Notes: generated from the letters alone by a model not told the origin. 12,733 nucleotides of DNA from Oscillospiraceae bacterium (GCA_017409645.1 JAFQSI010000197.1:1-12733); one strand, 5' to 3'. Counted from the stretch's first letter, positions 6,048-12,733 are shown. A program made the numbers and translations.

Positions 6048-6078
6048 AACATCCCCGCCGACCGGCGGGGATGTTTTT
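6048..6078 (+). terminator. Intrinsic terminator after the RHH gene
   Basis: AACATCCCCGCCG (6048-6060) pairs with CGGCGGGGATGTT (6063-6075) and runs into a T5 tract (6074-6078). It starts three bases after the stop codon. Confidence 0.9.
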
Positions 6079-6086
6079 CATATGTA

Positions 6087-6968
6087 TCATTCGGAAACCC
6101 ACAGAAATCCCACATCCGGCAGCAAAAACTCCGATGATGCGGTGTCCGATTCCCATTTGCCGGCCAGTCTGGATCGTATGTCGTCCAGGGGGCGGGCGCT
6201 TTCGATGGTCAGGCTCAGCTCGCCCCAGCCGTCAAGCTTCCAGTAGGGCTGGCAGGATTCCCGGAGGACCTGCGCGCCCCGGAGCTTCCGATCCAGCTTA
6301 TCCCGGACAACCCGGATGCGCTCCGGGTCTGTGGTGGTGGTCAGGATCCGCAGAAACACCGGGCGTGTCGGGCGGAATTTCCGGGCCATCTCCTCCCGGT
6401 CCCAGTTCAGAAGGAAATCGTGGAGGCTTTCATAGAAGGGACGCAGGACTTCCGCATCCGGGCCCAGCAGGTCCGCGCCCCGGTCATCGTAGGGATGGAA
6501 CAGGAGCTTTTTGGTGCGGTTGTAGAGATAAATGCCGTATTTCCAGGAAAACGCCCGCTCCAGGAGGGCAGAAAAGGAGAATTCGGAAGCGGGACCGGCG
6601 TAGAGATACCGGTAGAAATAATCGCCGTCCCATTCGTCCTCAGGGCTGTGAGGAAGCCACTTCGCCCGCACCCGCTGCATCCGCAGATGCTTCAGTTCCG
6701 CTTTCAGGTCCTTATCCGGAGTGCCGTCGAAGATCAGCAGCACCTCGTCTTCGGCAGCGAAGGCGGCATCCCAGATCCGCTGAGCCCGCTCTTCGGCGAC
6801 GCGGAAATAGGCCTCGTCATCGTCCAGCGCAGGGTCCCCCAGCTCGAAGCGCAGGCCCCAGGGATAGCGGTAGAACAGCGGATGCCAGATGGCTTCCGAG
6901 GGCTTGTCCTCGTATTCCAACCAGCCCAGAAGCTCCCAATAGCGGTCATACAGGTTCTCTTGTCTCAT
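6087..6968 (-). CDS. DUF3885-type protein of unknown function
   Basis: 293 aa. The N-terminal part has the pattern PWGLRFELGDP followed by YFRVAEERAQRIWDAAF and DEVLLIF. A middle segment reads GIYLYNRTKKLLFHPYDDRGADLL and then PFYESLHDFLLNWDREEM. These two blocks match my memory of the DUF3885 family (R-F-E-L-G; LYN...YDDRG; Y-x-x-x-x-D-W-L-L). About 90 further C-terminal residues (RPTRPVFLRILTTTTDPERI onwards) are not part of that domain as I know it. No signal peptide or membrane segment. The frame is open to an ATG at 6995 that lies inside a REP palindrome; the better start is 6968, with GGAGG seven bases upstream. Some DUF3885 proteins occur in polymorphic-toxin/immunity neighbourhoods, but nothing here points to a toxin partner. 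Confidence 0.75.
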   Translation of the reverse strand: MRQENLYDRYWELLGWLEYEDKPSEAIWHPLFYRYPWGLRFELGDPALDDDEAYFRVAEERAQRIWDAAFAAEDEVLLIFDGTPDKDLKAELKHLRMQRVRAKWLPHSPEDEWDGDYFYRYLYAGPASEFSFSALLERAFSWKYGIYLYNRTKKLLFHPYDDRGADLLGPDAEVLRPFYESLHDFLLNWDREEMARKFRPTRPVFLRILTTTTDPERIRVVRDKLDRKLRGAQVLRESCQPYWKLDGWGELSLTIESARPLDDIRSRLAGKWESDTASSEFLLPDVGFLWVSE

Positions 6969-6978
6969 TCGATTTCCT

Positions 6979-7005
6979 CCGTAGGGGAGGGTCATGACCC
7001 TCCCG
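6979..7005. repeat. REP-like element, left copy (inverted relative to 7565-7591)
   Basis: 27 bp on the plus strand: CC, then GTAG, then the perfect 20-bp palindrome GGGAGGGTCATGACCCTCCC (6985-7004), then G. Its exact reverse complement occurs at 7565-7591. A small hairpin CGAAA-cc-TTTCG (7004-7015) follows. The element lies immediately upstream of the DUF3885 gene's ribosome site. Confidence 0.9.
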
Positions 7006-7032
7006 AAACCTTTCGCCTTACACCGATGCCAT

Positions 7033-7502
7033 TCAGAGGATCACGCCCTCCGGATAGAAACAATCCTCGCGCCATCGCATCGGATTCGTATCGATAGACG
7101 ACCAGATTTTTTCGTATCCTTTTTGCGTCCTTATGATATGGTCGTGAAAGGACCTTTGCCAAATCACCAAATCCGGAAAAGCTGATGGATCAGCCTGGAC
7201 ACACTGGCCTTGTACTGCCCGATGATTACAGTAGCCGTGGTGGAGCCCGCTACATCAATCACAAGGATCGCATGAACGTGATTGGGCATGACCACAAATT
7301 TGTCTATTCTGCATCCGGGAAAATGCTGTGGGATCTCTTTCATACAGGTTTGCGCAATGATGCCCATTTCATTCAGCCTGCCTTCTTTATAGAACAGGCA
7401 TTGCTTTTCGTGGGTACATATTGTGACAAAGTAATAATTCACGCGGCTGTAGTCGTATCCGGGAATCCGTGTTGGTTTCCGCTTTGGCAATGCATCTTCC
7501 AT
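7033..7502 (-). pseudogene. REP-associated tyrosine transposase (RAYT, Y1_Tnp/IS200-like), one-base frameshift
   Basis: Start ATG 7502 (MEDALPKRKPTRIPGYDYS...) with AGAAGGTG upstream. The first frame carries YYFVTICTHEKQCLF, then the HUH metal motif VVMPNHVHAIL and IGQYKASVSRLIHQ, and stops at 7164. The remainder continues in the next frame: PDLVIWQRSFHDHIIRTQKGYEKIW ... IDTNPMRW ... DCFYPEG, stopping at 7033. Restoring one base in the A-run at 7177-7180 (T-run on the minus strand) gives one 156-residue protein ending as RAYTs do. The catalytic Tyr is expected in the YEKIW region beyond the shift, so the first frame alone should be inactive. The gene is flanked by inverted GTAG-REP copies, its likely substrates. 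A -1 ribosomal slip at CTT TTC C would also restore the frame, but simple decay is likelier. Confidence 0.85.
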
Positions 7503-7525
7503 TATAACACCTTCTGCACACATTT

Positions 7526-7562
7526 TTCGCCTGACGGCGAAGCACTTTTGCTGTGCAAAAGT
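7526..7562. repeat. Two small hairpins beside the right REP copy
   Basis: TTCGCC-tgac-GGCGAA (7526-7541) and ACTTTTGC-tgt-GCAAAAGT (7544-7562), directly followed by the right REP palindrome. Together they form a BIME-like cluster of three hairpins in the gap between the RAYT start and ispF. No typical terminator for ispF is seen, so this cluster may also serve as its transcript end. Confidence 0.65.
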
Positions 7563-7564
7563 AC

Positions 7565-7591
7565 CGGGAGGGTCATGACCCTCCCCTACGG
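7565..7591. repeat. REP-like element, right copy
   Basis: Exact reverse complement of 6979-7005: C, then palindrome GGGAGGGTCATGACCCTCCC (7566-7585), then CTAC and GG. On the minus strand the order is GTAG then palindrome, as at the left copy. It sits 13 bases after the ispF stop codon. Confidence 0.9.
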
Positions 7592-7603
7592 TGAAAGGGT
7601 GCA

Positions 7604-8074
7604 TTATTCCTCCAGCAGGCAGACGGCGTGGCAACGCAGGCCCTCCATGGTGCCGGTGAAGCCCAGCTTCTCCTCGGTTGTGGCCTTGACGTTGACTCTG
7701 TTCTCTGCGATTTCCAGGTCTGCGGCGATGTTTTTCACCATCAGGGGGATGTGGTCCTTCAGCTTGGGCTTCTGGGCGATCATAGTCACGTCCACATTGG
7801 AGATGGAATATCCATTCTCCCGGACCAGCTTGACCACATGGCGCAGGAGGACTCTGGAGTCCGCGCCCTTGTACTTGGGGTCCGTGTCGGGGAAATGGCG
7901 GCCGATGTCGCCCAGACCGGCGGCGCCCAGCAGGGCGTCGGAGACGGCGTGGAGCAGCACATCCGCGTCAGAATGGCCCAGCAGACCCAGCTCGAACTCA
8001 ATTTTCACACCGCCCAGGATCAGATCCCGACCCTCCACCAGACGGTGTACATCATATCCGTGTCCGATCCTCAT
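7604..8074 (-). CDS. ispF: 2-C-methyl-D-erythritol 2,4-cyclodiphosphate synthase
   Basis: 156 aa, the usual length. Fifth step of the MEP isoprenoid pathway: cyclises CDP-ME 2-phosphate to ME-cPP with release of CMP; active as a trimer with a zinc site. Visible: GYDVHRL with metal ligands Asp8 and His10, LGHSDADVLLHAVSDALLG with His34 and the third zinc ligand His42, GLGDIGRHFPDTDP (53-66), and the C-terminal nucleotide-site segment VNVKATTEEKLGFTG (128-141). The ATG overlaps the ispD stop as ATGA (8071-8074), so translation is coupled. Last gene of the murD-ispD-ispF unit. Confidence 0.97.
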   Translation of the reverse strand: MRIGHGYDVHRLVEGRDLILGGVKIEFELGLLGHSDADVLLHAVSDALLGAAGLGDIGRHFPDTDPKYKGADSRVLLRHVVKLVRENGYSISNVDVTMIAQKPKLKDHIPLMVKNIAADLEIAENRVNVKATTEEKLGFTGTMEGLRCHAVCLLEE

Positions 8075-8793
8075 ACATCTTCCTCCATCAGCATTTCGGC
8101 AAATTTCAAATCGATGGGCGTGGTGACCTTCAGGTTCCGCTCATCGCCCTCGACGATCTTGACGGTCATGCCCAGCCGCTCCACGGCGGAGCAGTCGTCG
8201 GTGACCTCGGCCCCGTCGGCCTCGGCCTGGGCCAGGGCTCCCCGGAGCAGGTCGAAGTCGAAGACCTGGGGAGTCTGGACCGCCCGGAGGGTGCTGCGGT
8301 CCGGGGTGGAGATGACAAGCGCGGAATTGCAGACCTTGATGGTGTCCTTGACAGGGATGACGGGGATGGCGGCGTGGTAGGCGTGGGCCGCCCGGACCAC
8401 CCGGTCGATGAGCTGCCAGGTGACCAGAGGCCGTGCGCCATCCTGGATGGCGGCCAGCTCGCATTTTTCGCCCAGGGCGTTCATGCCCAGGGCCACGGAT
8501 TCCTGGCGGCTCTTTCCGCCGACCACCACGGCCCGGACCTTGTCAAAGCTCCGGGTCAGCTCCGTGATGGGCAGGATCAGGTCCTCCCGGGTGACGATGA
8601 CGATCTCGGCGATGGCGTCGCAGGTCTGGAACGCCCGGACGGTGTGGACGATCATGGGCTCGCCCTTCAGCTCGGCCATGACCTTGTCGATGCCGCCCAT
8701 GCGGCTTGCGGAGCCCGCAGCCACGATGACCGCGCCGCAGCAGCGCAGGGGCAGCAGCTTCCGGACGGGCTTGGTGTACTTGGAAATGTTCAT
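8071..8793 (-). CDS. ispD: 2-C-methyl-D-erythritol 4-phosphate cytidylyltransferase
   Basis: 240 aa. Third MEP-pathway step: MEP plus CTP to CDP-ME. The nucleotide-binding loop AVIVAAGSASRMGGIDK (21-37) has the conserved Arg and Lys. IQDGARPLV (116-124), the substrate-site KDT (149-151), QTPQVFDFDLL (173-183), VTDDCSAVE (197-205) and GDERNLKVTTPIDL (216-229) complete the family pattern. About 18 residues (MNISKYTKPVRKLLPLRC) precede the core, a slightly long N-terminus. A later start is not obvious and AGGAG stands before this ATG inside the end of murD. Three bases separate it from the murD stop. Confidence 0.97.
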   Translation of the reverse strand: MNISKYTKPVRKLLPLRCCGAVIVAAGSASRMGGIDKVMAELKGEPMIVHTVRAFQTCDAIAEIVIVTREDLILPITELTRSFDKVRAVVVGGKSRQESVALGMNALGEKCELAAIQDGARPLVTWQLIDRVVRAAHAYHAAIPVIPVKDTIKVCNSALVISTPDRSTLRAVQTPQVFDFDLLRGALAQAEADGAEVTDDCSAVERLGMTVKIVEGDERNLKVTTPIDLKFAEMLMEEDV

Positions 8794-8796
8794 AAT

Positions 8797-10176
8797 TTAC
8801 AGCTCCTGTACCAGTTTTTTGAAGAATTTGCCCCGGACCATGAAGTTTTTGAACTTGTCAAAGGCGGCGCAGGCGGGGCTCAGCAGCACCACGTCCCCGC
8901 TCCCGGCGGCGGCCGCGGCGGCGTGGACGGTGTCGGTGAAATCGTCGATAACGAAGATCTCGGGCTTGCCCTCGGTGTACTCGGGACAGCTGACCACCGC
9001 ATCATAGATCTTCTGCGCAGTCGCGCCGGTCAGATACAGCTTCTTGACATGCTCGCAGACCTCCGGGCCCAGGACATCGAAGGGGATGTGCTTGTCGTAG
9101 CCGCCGGCGATGAGGATCACCTGCTCGTCGAAGCTCCGCAGACCGGCGATGGTCCGGCTGGGGGAGGAGGCGATGGAGTCGTTGTAGAACCGGACGCCGT
9201 CCTTCACCCGGACCAGCTCGATCCGATGCTCCACGCCGCCGAAGGTGGCGGCCACATGGCGGATGGTATCGTCAGACACCAGGCCGTCGGTGACGGCGAT
9301 GGCGGTCATGTAGTTCTCCACATTGTGGATGCCGGGCAGCAGGATGGTGTCCATGGGCATGACGGCCTCGGAAACCCCATTTTTCACCCGGTAAATGACG
9401 CCGTTTTCCAGATAGGTGCCGTTTTCCGGGCGGATCTGCCGGGAGAAATAGCGCGTCTCGCCGTTGCCCGTCAGGGGCGCGGTGATGGCGTTGTCGGCGT
9501 TGACCACCAGCAGTCCATCGGAATCCTGGTACTTGTAGACGTTCTTCTTGGCCTCGATGTACTCGTCCATGTCCTTGTGGACGTCCAGGTGGTTGGGGGA
9601 CAGATTGGTGATGACGGCCCGGCTCGCGCTGCGCTCCATGTCCATGAGCTGGAAGGAGCTAAGCTCCACCACGGCGAAATCCTCCTCCTTCATCTCGGGC
9701 AGGAAGGAAAGGAGCGGTGTTCCGATGTTGCCGCCCAGCCAGACCTTCTTGCCCTCGGCTTTCAGCAGCTCGCTGACGAGAGTCGTCGTGGTGGTCTTGC
9801 CGTCGGAGCCGGTGACGGCGATGGTGTTGCACTTGCACAGCTCGAAGAAGACCTCCATCTCGCTGGTGATCTTCGCGCCCTTGGCGCGCAGGCCCTCAAT
9901 GGCGGGGTTGCCGGGGTGCATGCCGGGGGTCCGGAAGACCACATCGGCCTCGATGCCGTCCAGGTAGCCCTCGCCCAGGCTCAGAACGCAGCCGGACTTC
10001 TCCAGCTCCAGGACCTCCTCATCCAGCTTCTCCCGGGGCGTCCGGTCGCAGCCGGTGACATCGCAGCCAAAGCGCAGCAGCAGCCGCACCAGGGGCCGGT
10101 TGCTGACACCCAGACCCAGCACAGCGATCTTCTTCCCCCGCAGGGACTCAAAATATTCGTTAAATGCAGAAAGCAT
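8797..10176 (-). CDS. murD: UDP-N-acetylmuramoyl-L-alanine--D-glutamate ligase
   Basis: 459 aa, normal for MurD. Adds D-glutamate to UDP-MurNAc-L-Ala in the cytoplasm using ATP. The N-terminal domain opens KKIAVLGLGVSNRPLVRLL with the substrate-binding GLG. TPGMHPGNP (about 83-91) and SEMEVFFELC precede the Mur-ligase P-loop VTGSDGKTTTTTLV (121-134). NLSPNHLDVHKDMDEYIEAK holds the Mur-ligase His/Asn region, and the C-terminal FYNDSIASSPSRTIAGL is the MurD-type NDS-A-SP motif. Start ATG with CGGAGGT upstream and a promoter at 10241-10269. It heads a unit with ispD and ispF, linking wall precursor synthesis with supply of the undecaprenyl precursor. Confidence 0.97.
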   Translation of the reverse strand: MLSAFNEYFESLRGKKIAVLGLGVSNRPLVRLLLRFGCDVTGCDRTPREKLDEEVLELEKSGCVLSLGEGYLDGIEADVVFRTPGMHPGNPAIEGLRAKGAKITSEMEVFFELCKCNTIAVTGSDGKTTTTTLVSELLKAEGKKVWLGGNIGTPLLSFLPEMKEEDFAVVELSSFQLMDMERSASRAVITNLSPNHLDVHKDMDEYIEAKKNVYKYQDSDGLLVVNADNAITAPLTGNGETRYFSRQIRPENGTYLENGVIYRVKNGVSEAVMPMDTILLPGIHNVENYMTAIAVTDGLVSDDTIRHVAATFGGVEHRIELVRVKDGVRFYNDSIASSPSRTIAGLRSFDEQVILIAGGYDKHIPFDVLGPEVCEHVKKLYLTGATAQKIYDAVVSCPEYTEGKPEIFVIDDFTDTVHAAAAAAGSGDVVLLSPACAAFDKFKNFMVRGKFFKKLVQEL

Positions 10177-10240
10177 AAATATGACCTCCGATCAGAATAG
10201 AAACAATGTAGGGGACGCCGACCCATACGCATACATTTAT

Positions 10241-10269
10241 AGTATATCCTTTTCAAAAACATTTTGCAA
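10241..10269 (-). promoter_or_regulatory. Promoter of murD-ispD-ispF
   Basis: Minus strand TTGCAA (10269-10264), 17-base spacer, TATACT (10246-10241). Leader about 58 nt. Its -35 box lies six bases from the -35 box of the divergent rnpB promoter. The leader contains GTAGGGG on the plus strand (10208-10214), possibly the remnant of another GTAG-REP. Confidence 0.7.
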
Positions 10270-10274
10270 GATGT

Positions 10275-10303
10275 TTGACATTCCAAATAAAATGCGGTAA
10301 AAT
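10275..10303 (+). promoter_or_regulatory. Promoter of rnpB
   Basis: Perfect TTGACA (10275-10280), 17-base spacer, TAAAAT (10298-10303). The predicted start near 10310 coincides with the first paired base of the RNase P RNA P1 helix. Confidence 0.9.
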
Positions 10304-10309
10304 ACAGAC

Positions 10310-10657
10310 GCAACTGGGTCGGACAGCCGCGGCTGCGATCCGAAAGGACGCAGGTGAGGAAAGTCCGGGCTTCACAGGGCAAGGATAACGGGTAACGCCC
10401 GCCGAGGGTGACCTCAGGACAAGTGCAACAGAGAGATACTACCTCGAATTTCGGTTCGGGGAAAAGGTGAAAAGGCGGTGTAAGAGACCACCCGCTCCGT
10501 GGGAACACTGGAGTGCTGTAAACTCTATCCGAAGCAACGCCGTGGAGAAGCATACAGGTTGGCCCGACTGCTTCGAGGAGGCGGCTGGATCACGTGAGCA
10601 ATTGCGTGACTAGATAGATGGCTGTCAAAACAGAACCCGGCTTATAGACCCAATTGC
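10310..10657 (+). ncRNA. rnpB: RNase P RNA, bacterial class A
   Basis: 348 nt catalytic RNA that trims tRNA 5' leaders. The conserved 5' core GAGGAAAGTCCGGGC and the following CACAGGGC are present. The distal universally conserved segment AGAGATAC... with GGTGAAAAGGCGGTGTAAGAGACC and the 3' core CAGAACCCGGCTTATAGACC are intact. Ends are set by the P1 helix: GCAACTGGGTC (10310-10320) pairs with GACCCAATTGC (10647-10657). The layout with GGTGAAAAGG and the CCGGCTTATAG 3' core looks like class A rather than the Bacillus-type class B (moderately sure). A terminator follows at once. Confidence 0.97.
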
Positions 10658-10660
10658 ATC

Positions 10661-10693
10661 AAAAAAGCACCGCTCGTGTGAGCGGTGCTTTTT
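10661..10693. terminator. Bidirectional intrinsic terminator between rnpB and the zinc-ribbon protein gene
   Basis: AAAAAGCACCGCTC pairs with GAGCGGTGCTTTTT around GTGT; A6 on the left and T5 on the right give a T-run on both strands. It serves rnpB (plus) and the convergent gene ending at 10705 (minus). Confidence 0.93.
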
Positions 10694-10704
10694 GCATTTC
10701 CGGA

Positions 10705-11235
10705 TCAGACCTTGCGCATGGCGTTGCGGATGGTGGAGAATGCGCCGATGGCGACGAACAGGTAGAGCATACCCATCTCGCTCAGGTACATGCGCATCAG
10801 CTCCGCGTCCTCCTGGATCAGGTCGACCAGGAAGGGCACGCAGTCACCCAGCGTCAGACCGAAGACCTTCAGCTCGTTGTAGAACTGCCAGATGAGATCC
10901 AGATTGTAGGCCAGGAAAGGCGTGACGACCATCAGAATGATGCTGATGATCACACCGGTCCTGCTCAGCTGCTTGCCCAGAAGCTCGTAGCCCTTCAGGG
11001 TGCAGAAGGCGATCAGGAAGCCGGAGATGGCGGCGATGAAGCCCAGACGGCTCAGCAGGATGATGCTGGCGCCGCCGATCAGGGCACCGCCGATGGCGCC
11101 CAGGATGCCCATAGCCACGTTCTCCCGAACGGGCAGGATCTCAGGACCGGCCATGGCGGCCTGGACGGGCGTGCCGCAGACGGTGCAGACAGTCACACCC
11201 TCAGGCAGGGTGGTCCCGCAATGGTTGCAATTCAT
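10705..11235 (-). CDS. Zinc-ribbon membrane protein of unknown function
   Basis: 176 aa. Begins with a small zinc ribbon, MNCNHCGTTLPEGVTVCTVCG, with Cys pairs at 3/6 and 17/20 spaced as in the widespread zinc-ribbon-plus-membrane proteins. About four hydrophobic segments follow (38-61, 63-84, 93-115, 153-172), the first two glycine-rich (GILGAIGGALIGGASIILL). It is probably an inner-membrane protein with the ribbon in the cytoplasm; no known function. The ribosome site AGGAGGT is strong. It has its own promoter, whose -35 box overlaps the last codons of the upstream gene, and ends at the bidirectional terminator. Confidence 0.85.
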   Translation of the reverse strand: MNCNHCGTTLPEGVTVCTVCGTPVQAAMAGPEILPVRENVAMGILGAIGGALIGGASIILLSRLGFIAAISGFLIAFCTLKGYELLGKQLSRTGVIISIILMVVTPFLAYNLDLIWQFYNELKVFGLTLGDCVPFLVDLIQEDAELMRMYLSEMGMLYLFVAIGAFSTIRNAMRKV

Positions 11236-11266
11236 ATGGTACCTCCTAATATCTCTTTGATGTATT

Positions 11267-11295
11267 ACTATACGACATATTTACATTTCTGTCAA
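11267..11295 (-). promoter_or_regulatory. Promoter of the zinc-ribbon protein gene
   Basis: Minus strand TTGACA (11295-11290), 17-base spacer, TATAGT (11272-11267). The -35 box falls inside the 3' end of the preceding coding region. Confidence 0.85.
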
Positions 11296-11817
11296 CATAT
11301 TTCTGCTACCTTCTCCCAGAAAAAACCGCAGCTCCAGCAGCTCCTCCATAGGAAAGGGCATCCAGTTTCCGATATATTTATCCCGGCTTTTCTTGGGAAG
11401 ATACGCCGAAAATGCGTCGCAGACGGCACTGGCGAAGCTATACAGATCCAGATTCTCCGCCAAGAGCAGCAGCTCTTCCAGCTGTCCCGGGCACATGGGA
11501 TACCCGTCCTGAAAAATCCGTTTGGTGTACCAGAGGGAAAGCATAACCTGGTCGCCGCCCCGGATGGAGAGGATATAGGCCCCCGGCTCCGCCTCGAAGA
11601 CCGCATGACCACCGGGCCGCTCCCCTTCCAGCACCTCCGTAACCAGCTTCACCAGCTGCCGCGGCCCGTCATGGCCGCAGCAATTGGAGGCCCAGATTTC
11701 CGTATCCCCAAAACGGCACACGAACCAGCCGTGCCGGACCTCTTCAATAGAAAATTCAAGCTGCTCCACTTTCTGCACCATCCTCATTGGTTTTCGCAGG
11801 GCACGCATTGTATGCAT
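11281..11817 (-). CDS. Hypothetical protein, unknown family
   Basis: 178 aa at most. I do not recognise it. It appears soluble, mixed alpha/beta: an N-terminal beta-rich half (VEQLEFSIEEVRHGWFVCRFGDTEIWASNCCGHDGPRQLV...) with a conserved-looking Cys-Cys-Gly-His at about 46-49, then helical segments (PGQLEELLLLAENLDLYSFASAVCDAFSAYLP). No signal peptide or membrane segment. The start is uncertain: ATG 11817, 11808 or 11787 all lack a strong ribosome site; GCAGGG stands ten bases before 11808 but only one before 11817. A candidate promoter lies at 11852-11880. The sequence type (small, with W-F-V-x-R-F-G and I-L-S-I-R-G-G strands) would be compatible with an immunity- or sensor-like protein, but this is a guess. 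Confidence 0.7.
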   Translation of the reverse strand: MHTMRALRKPMRMVQKVEQLEFSIEEVRHGWFVCRFGDTEIWASNCCGHDGPRQLVKLVTEVLEGERPGGHAVFEAEPGAYILSIRGGDQVMLSLWYTKRIFQDGYPMCPGQLEELLLLAENLDLYSFASAVCDAFSAYLPKKSRDKYIGNWMPFPMEELLELRFFLGEGSRNMLTEM

Positions 11818-11851
11818 ACCCTGCGGGCCGTTCGTTTTCGCTTCTGTGGCT

Positions 11852-11880
11852 ATTTTAGCTCACCGAACAGGTCTTGTCGT
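11852..11880 (-). promoter_or_regulatory. Candidate promoter of the 178-aa hypothetical gene
   Basis: Minus strand ACGACA (11880-11875), 17-base spacer, TAAAAT (11857-11852), just beyond the tuf terminator. The -35 match is modest. Confidence 0.5.
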
Positions 11881-11901
11881 GGAAAAAATGTTGCGAACAG
11901 C

Positions 11902-11930
11902 AAAAAAAGCCCCCGACCTTGCGGTCGGGG
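11902..11930 (-). terminator. Intrinsic terminator of tuf
   Basis: Minus strand CCCCGACC (11930-11923), loop, GGTCGGGG (11918-11911), then GC and T7 (11908-11902). It begins 37 bases after the tuf stop. Confidence 0.93.
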
Positions 11931-11967
11931 ACCAGTTTGTTTAGGTGCTACCCCGGAGAGCTAAGAA

Positions 11968-12733
<766 letters not shown>

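Noticed and set aside
6969..6995. Upstream ATG (6995) as the start of the DUF3885 protein
   Set aside because: This ATG lies within the REP palindrome and would encode MTLPYGGNR from repeat sequence. The ATG at 6968 has a well-spaced GGAGG.
7503..7634. Upstream extension of the RAYT frame to 7634
   Set aside because: The added residues come from the ispF 3' end and the REP cluster. The ATG at 7502 has its own AGAAGGTG and starts the conserved family N-terminus.
8374..10200. 608-codon open frame on the plus strand opposite murD and ispD
   Set aside because: It is the mirror of GC-rich codon use in two certain genes on the other strand. Its translation is low-complexity (rich in G, D, H, V, L), with no ribosome site or known motif.

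Overview
The window most resembles a chromosomal stretch from a fairly GC-rich member of the Clostridia, probably an Oscillospiraceae-type gut Firmicute. This is inferred from the CdaA-CdaR pair, the DUF3343/cysteine-desulfurase pair, a Gram-positive-style KDG kinase, strong AGGAGG-type ribosome sites, sigma-A-like promoters with 17-bp spacers, and a GTAG-palindrome REP family of a kind I associate with gut Firmicutes. No database search was possible, so the taxonomy is an inference.

Layout. 1-2266 (minus): the c-di-AMP operon, read from a near-consensus promoter: diadenylate cyclase cdaA, its YbbR-domain regulator cdaR, and the first codons of a third gene cut by the window edge. 2280-3677 (minus): a translationally overlapping DUF3343 and PLP cysteine-desulfurase-like pair, closed by a terminator. 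3678-4391: an AT-richer patch with an unknown 98-aa protein, heptad tandem repeats on both sides in opposite orientation, and two palindromes. 4392-5530 (plus): a monocistronic 2-keto-3-deoxygluconate kinase with a near-perfect promoter, strong ribosome site and long terminator. 5528-6078: a divergent pair, a 77-aa helical protein (minus) and a 60-aa Arc-like ribbon-helix-helix protein (plus), with interlocked promoters and four copies of TGCGTCA. 6087-6968 (minus): a DUF3885-type protein. 6979-7591: a REP-associated tyrosine transposase (RAYT) broken by a one-base frameshift and bracketed by two inverted, identical 27-bp REP palindromes that carry a GTAG foot.

7604-10176 (minus): murD-ispD-ispF, coupling peptidoglycan precursor synthesis to the MEP isoprenoid pathway that supplies the lipid carrier. 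It diverges from rnpB (RNase P RNA, plus, 10310-10657). A bidirectional terminator separates rnpB from a zinc-ribbon membrane protein (minus). Beyond that lie an unknown 178-aa protein (minus) and the C-terminal two thirds of EF-Tu (minus, cut by the window end).

Most of the window is core housekeeping. The accessory signals are concentrated at 3.7-4.3 kb (heptad-flanked small gene), 5.5-6.1 kb (divergent RHH module) and 7.0-7.6 kb (RAYT/REP). I did not find a multi-gene defence or other clearly new system. The RHH module and the RAYT/REP arrangement are the best candidates for a second look.
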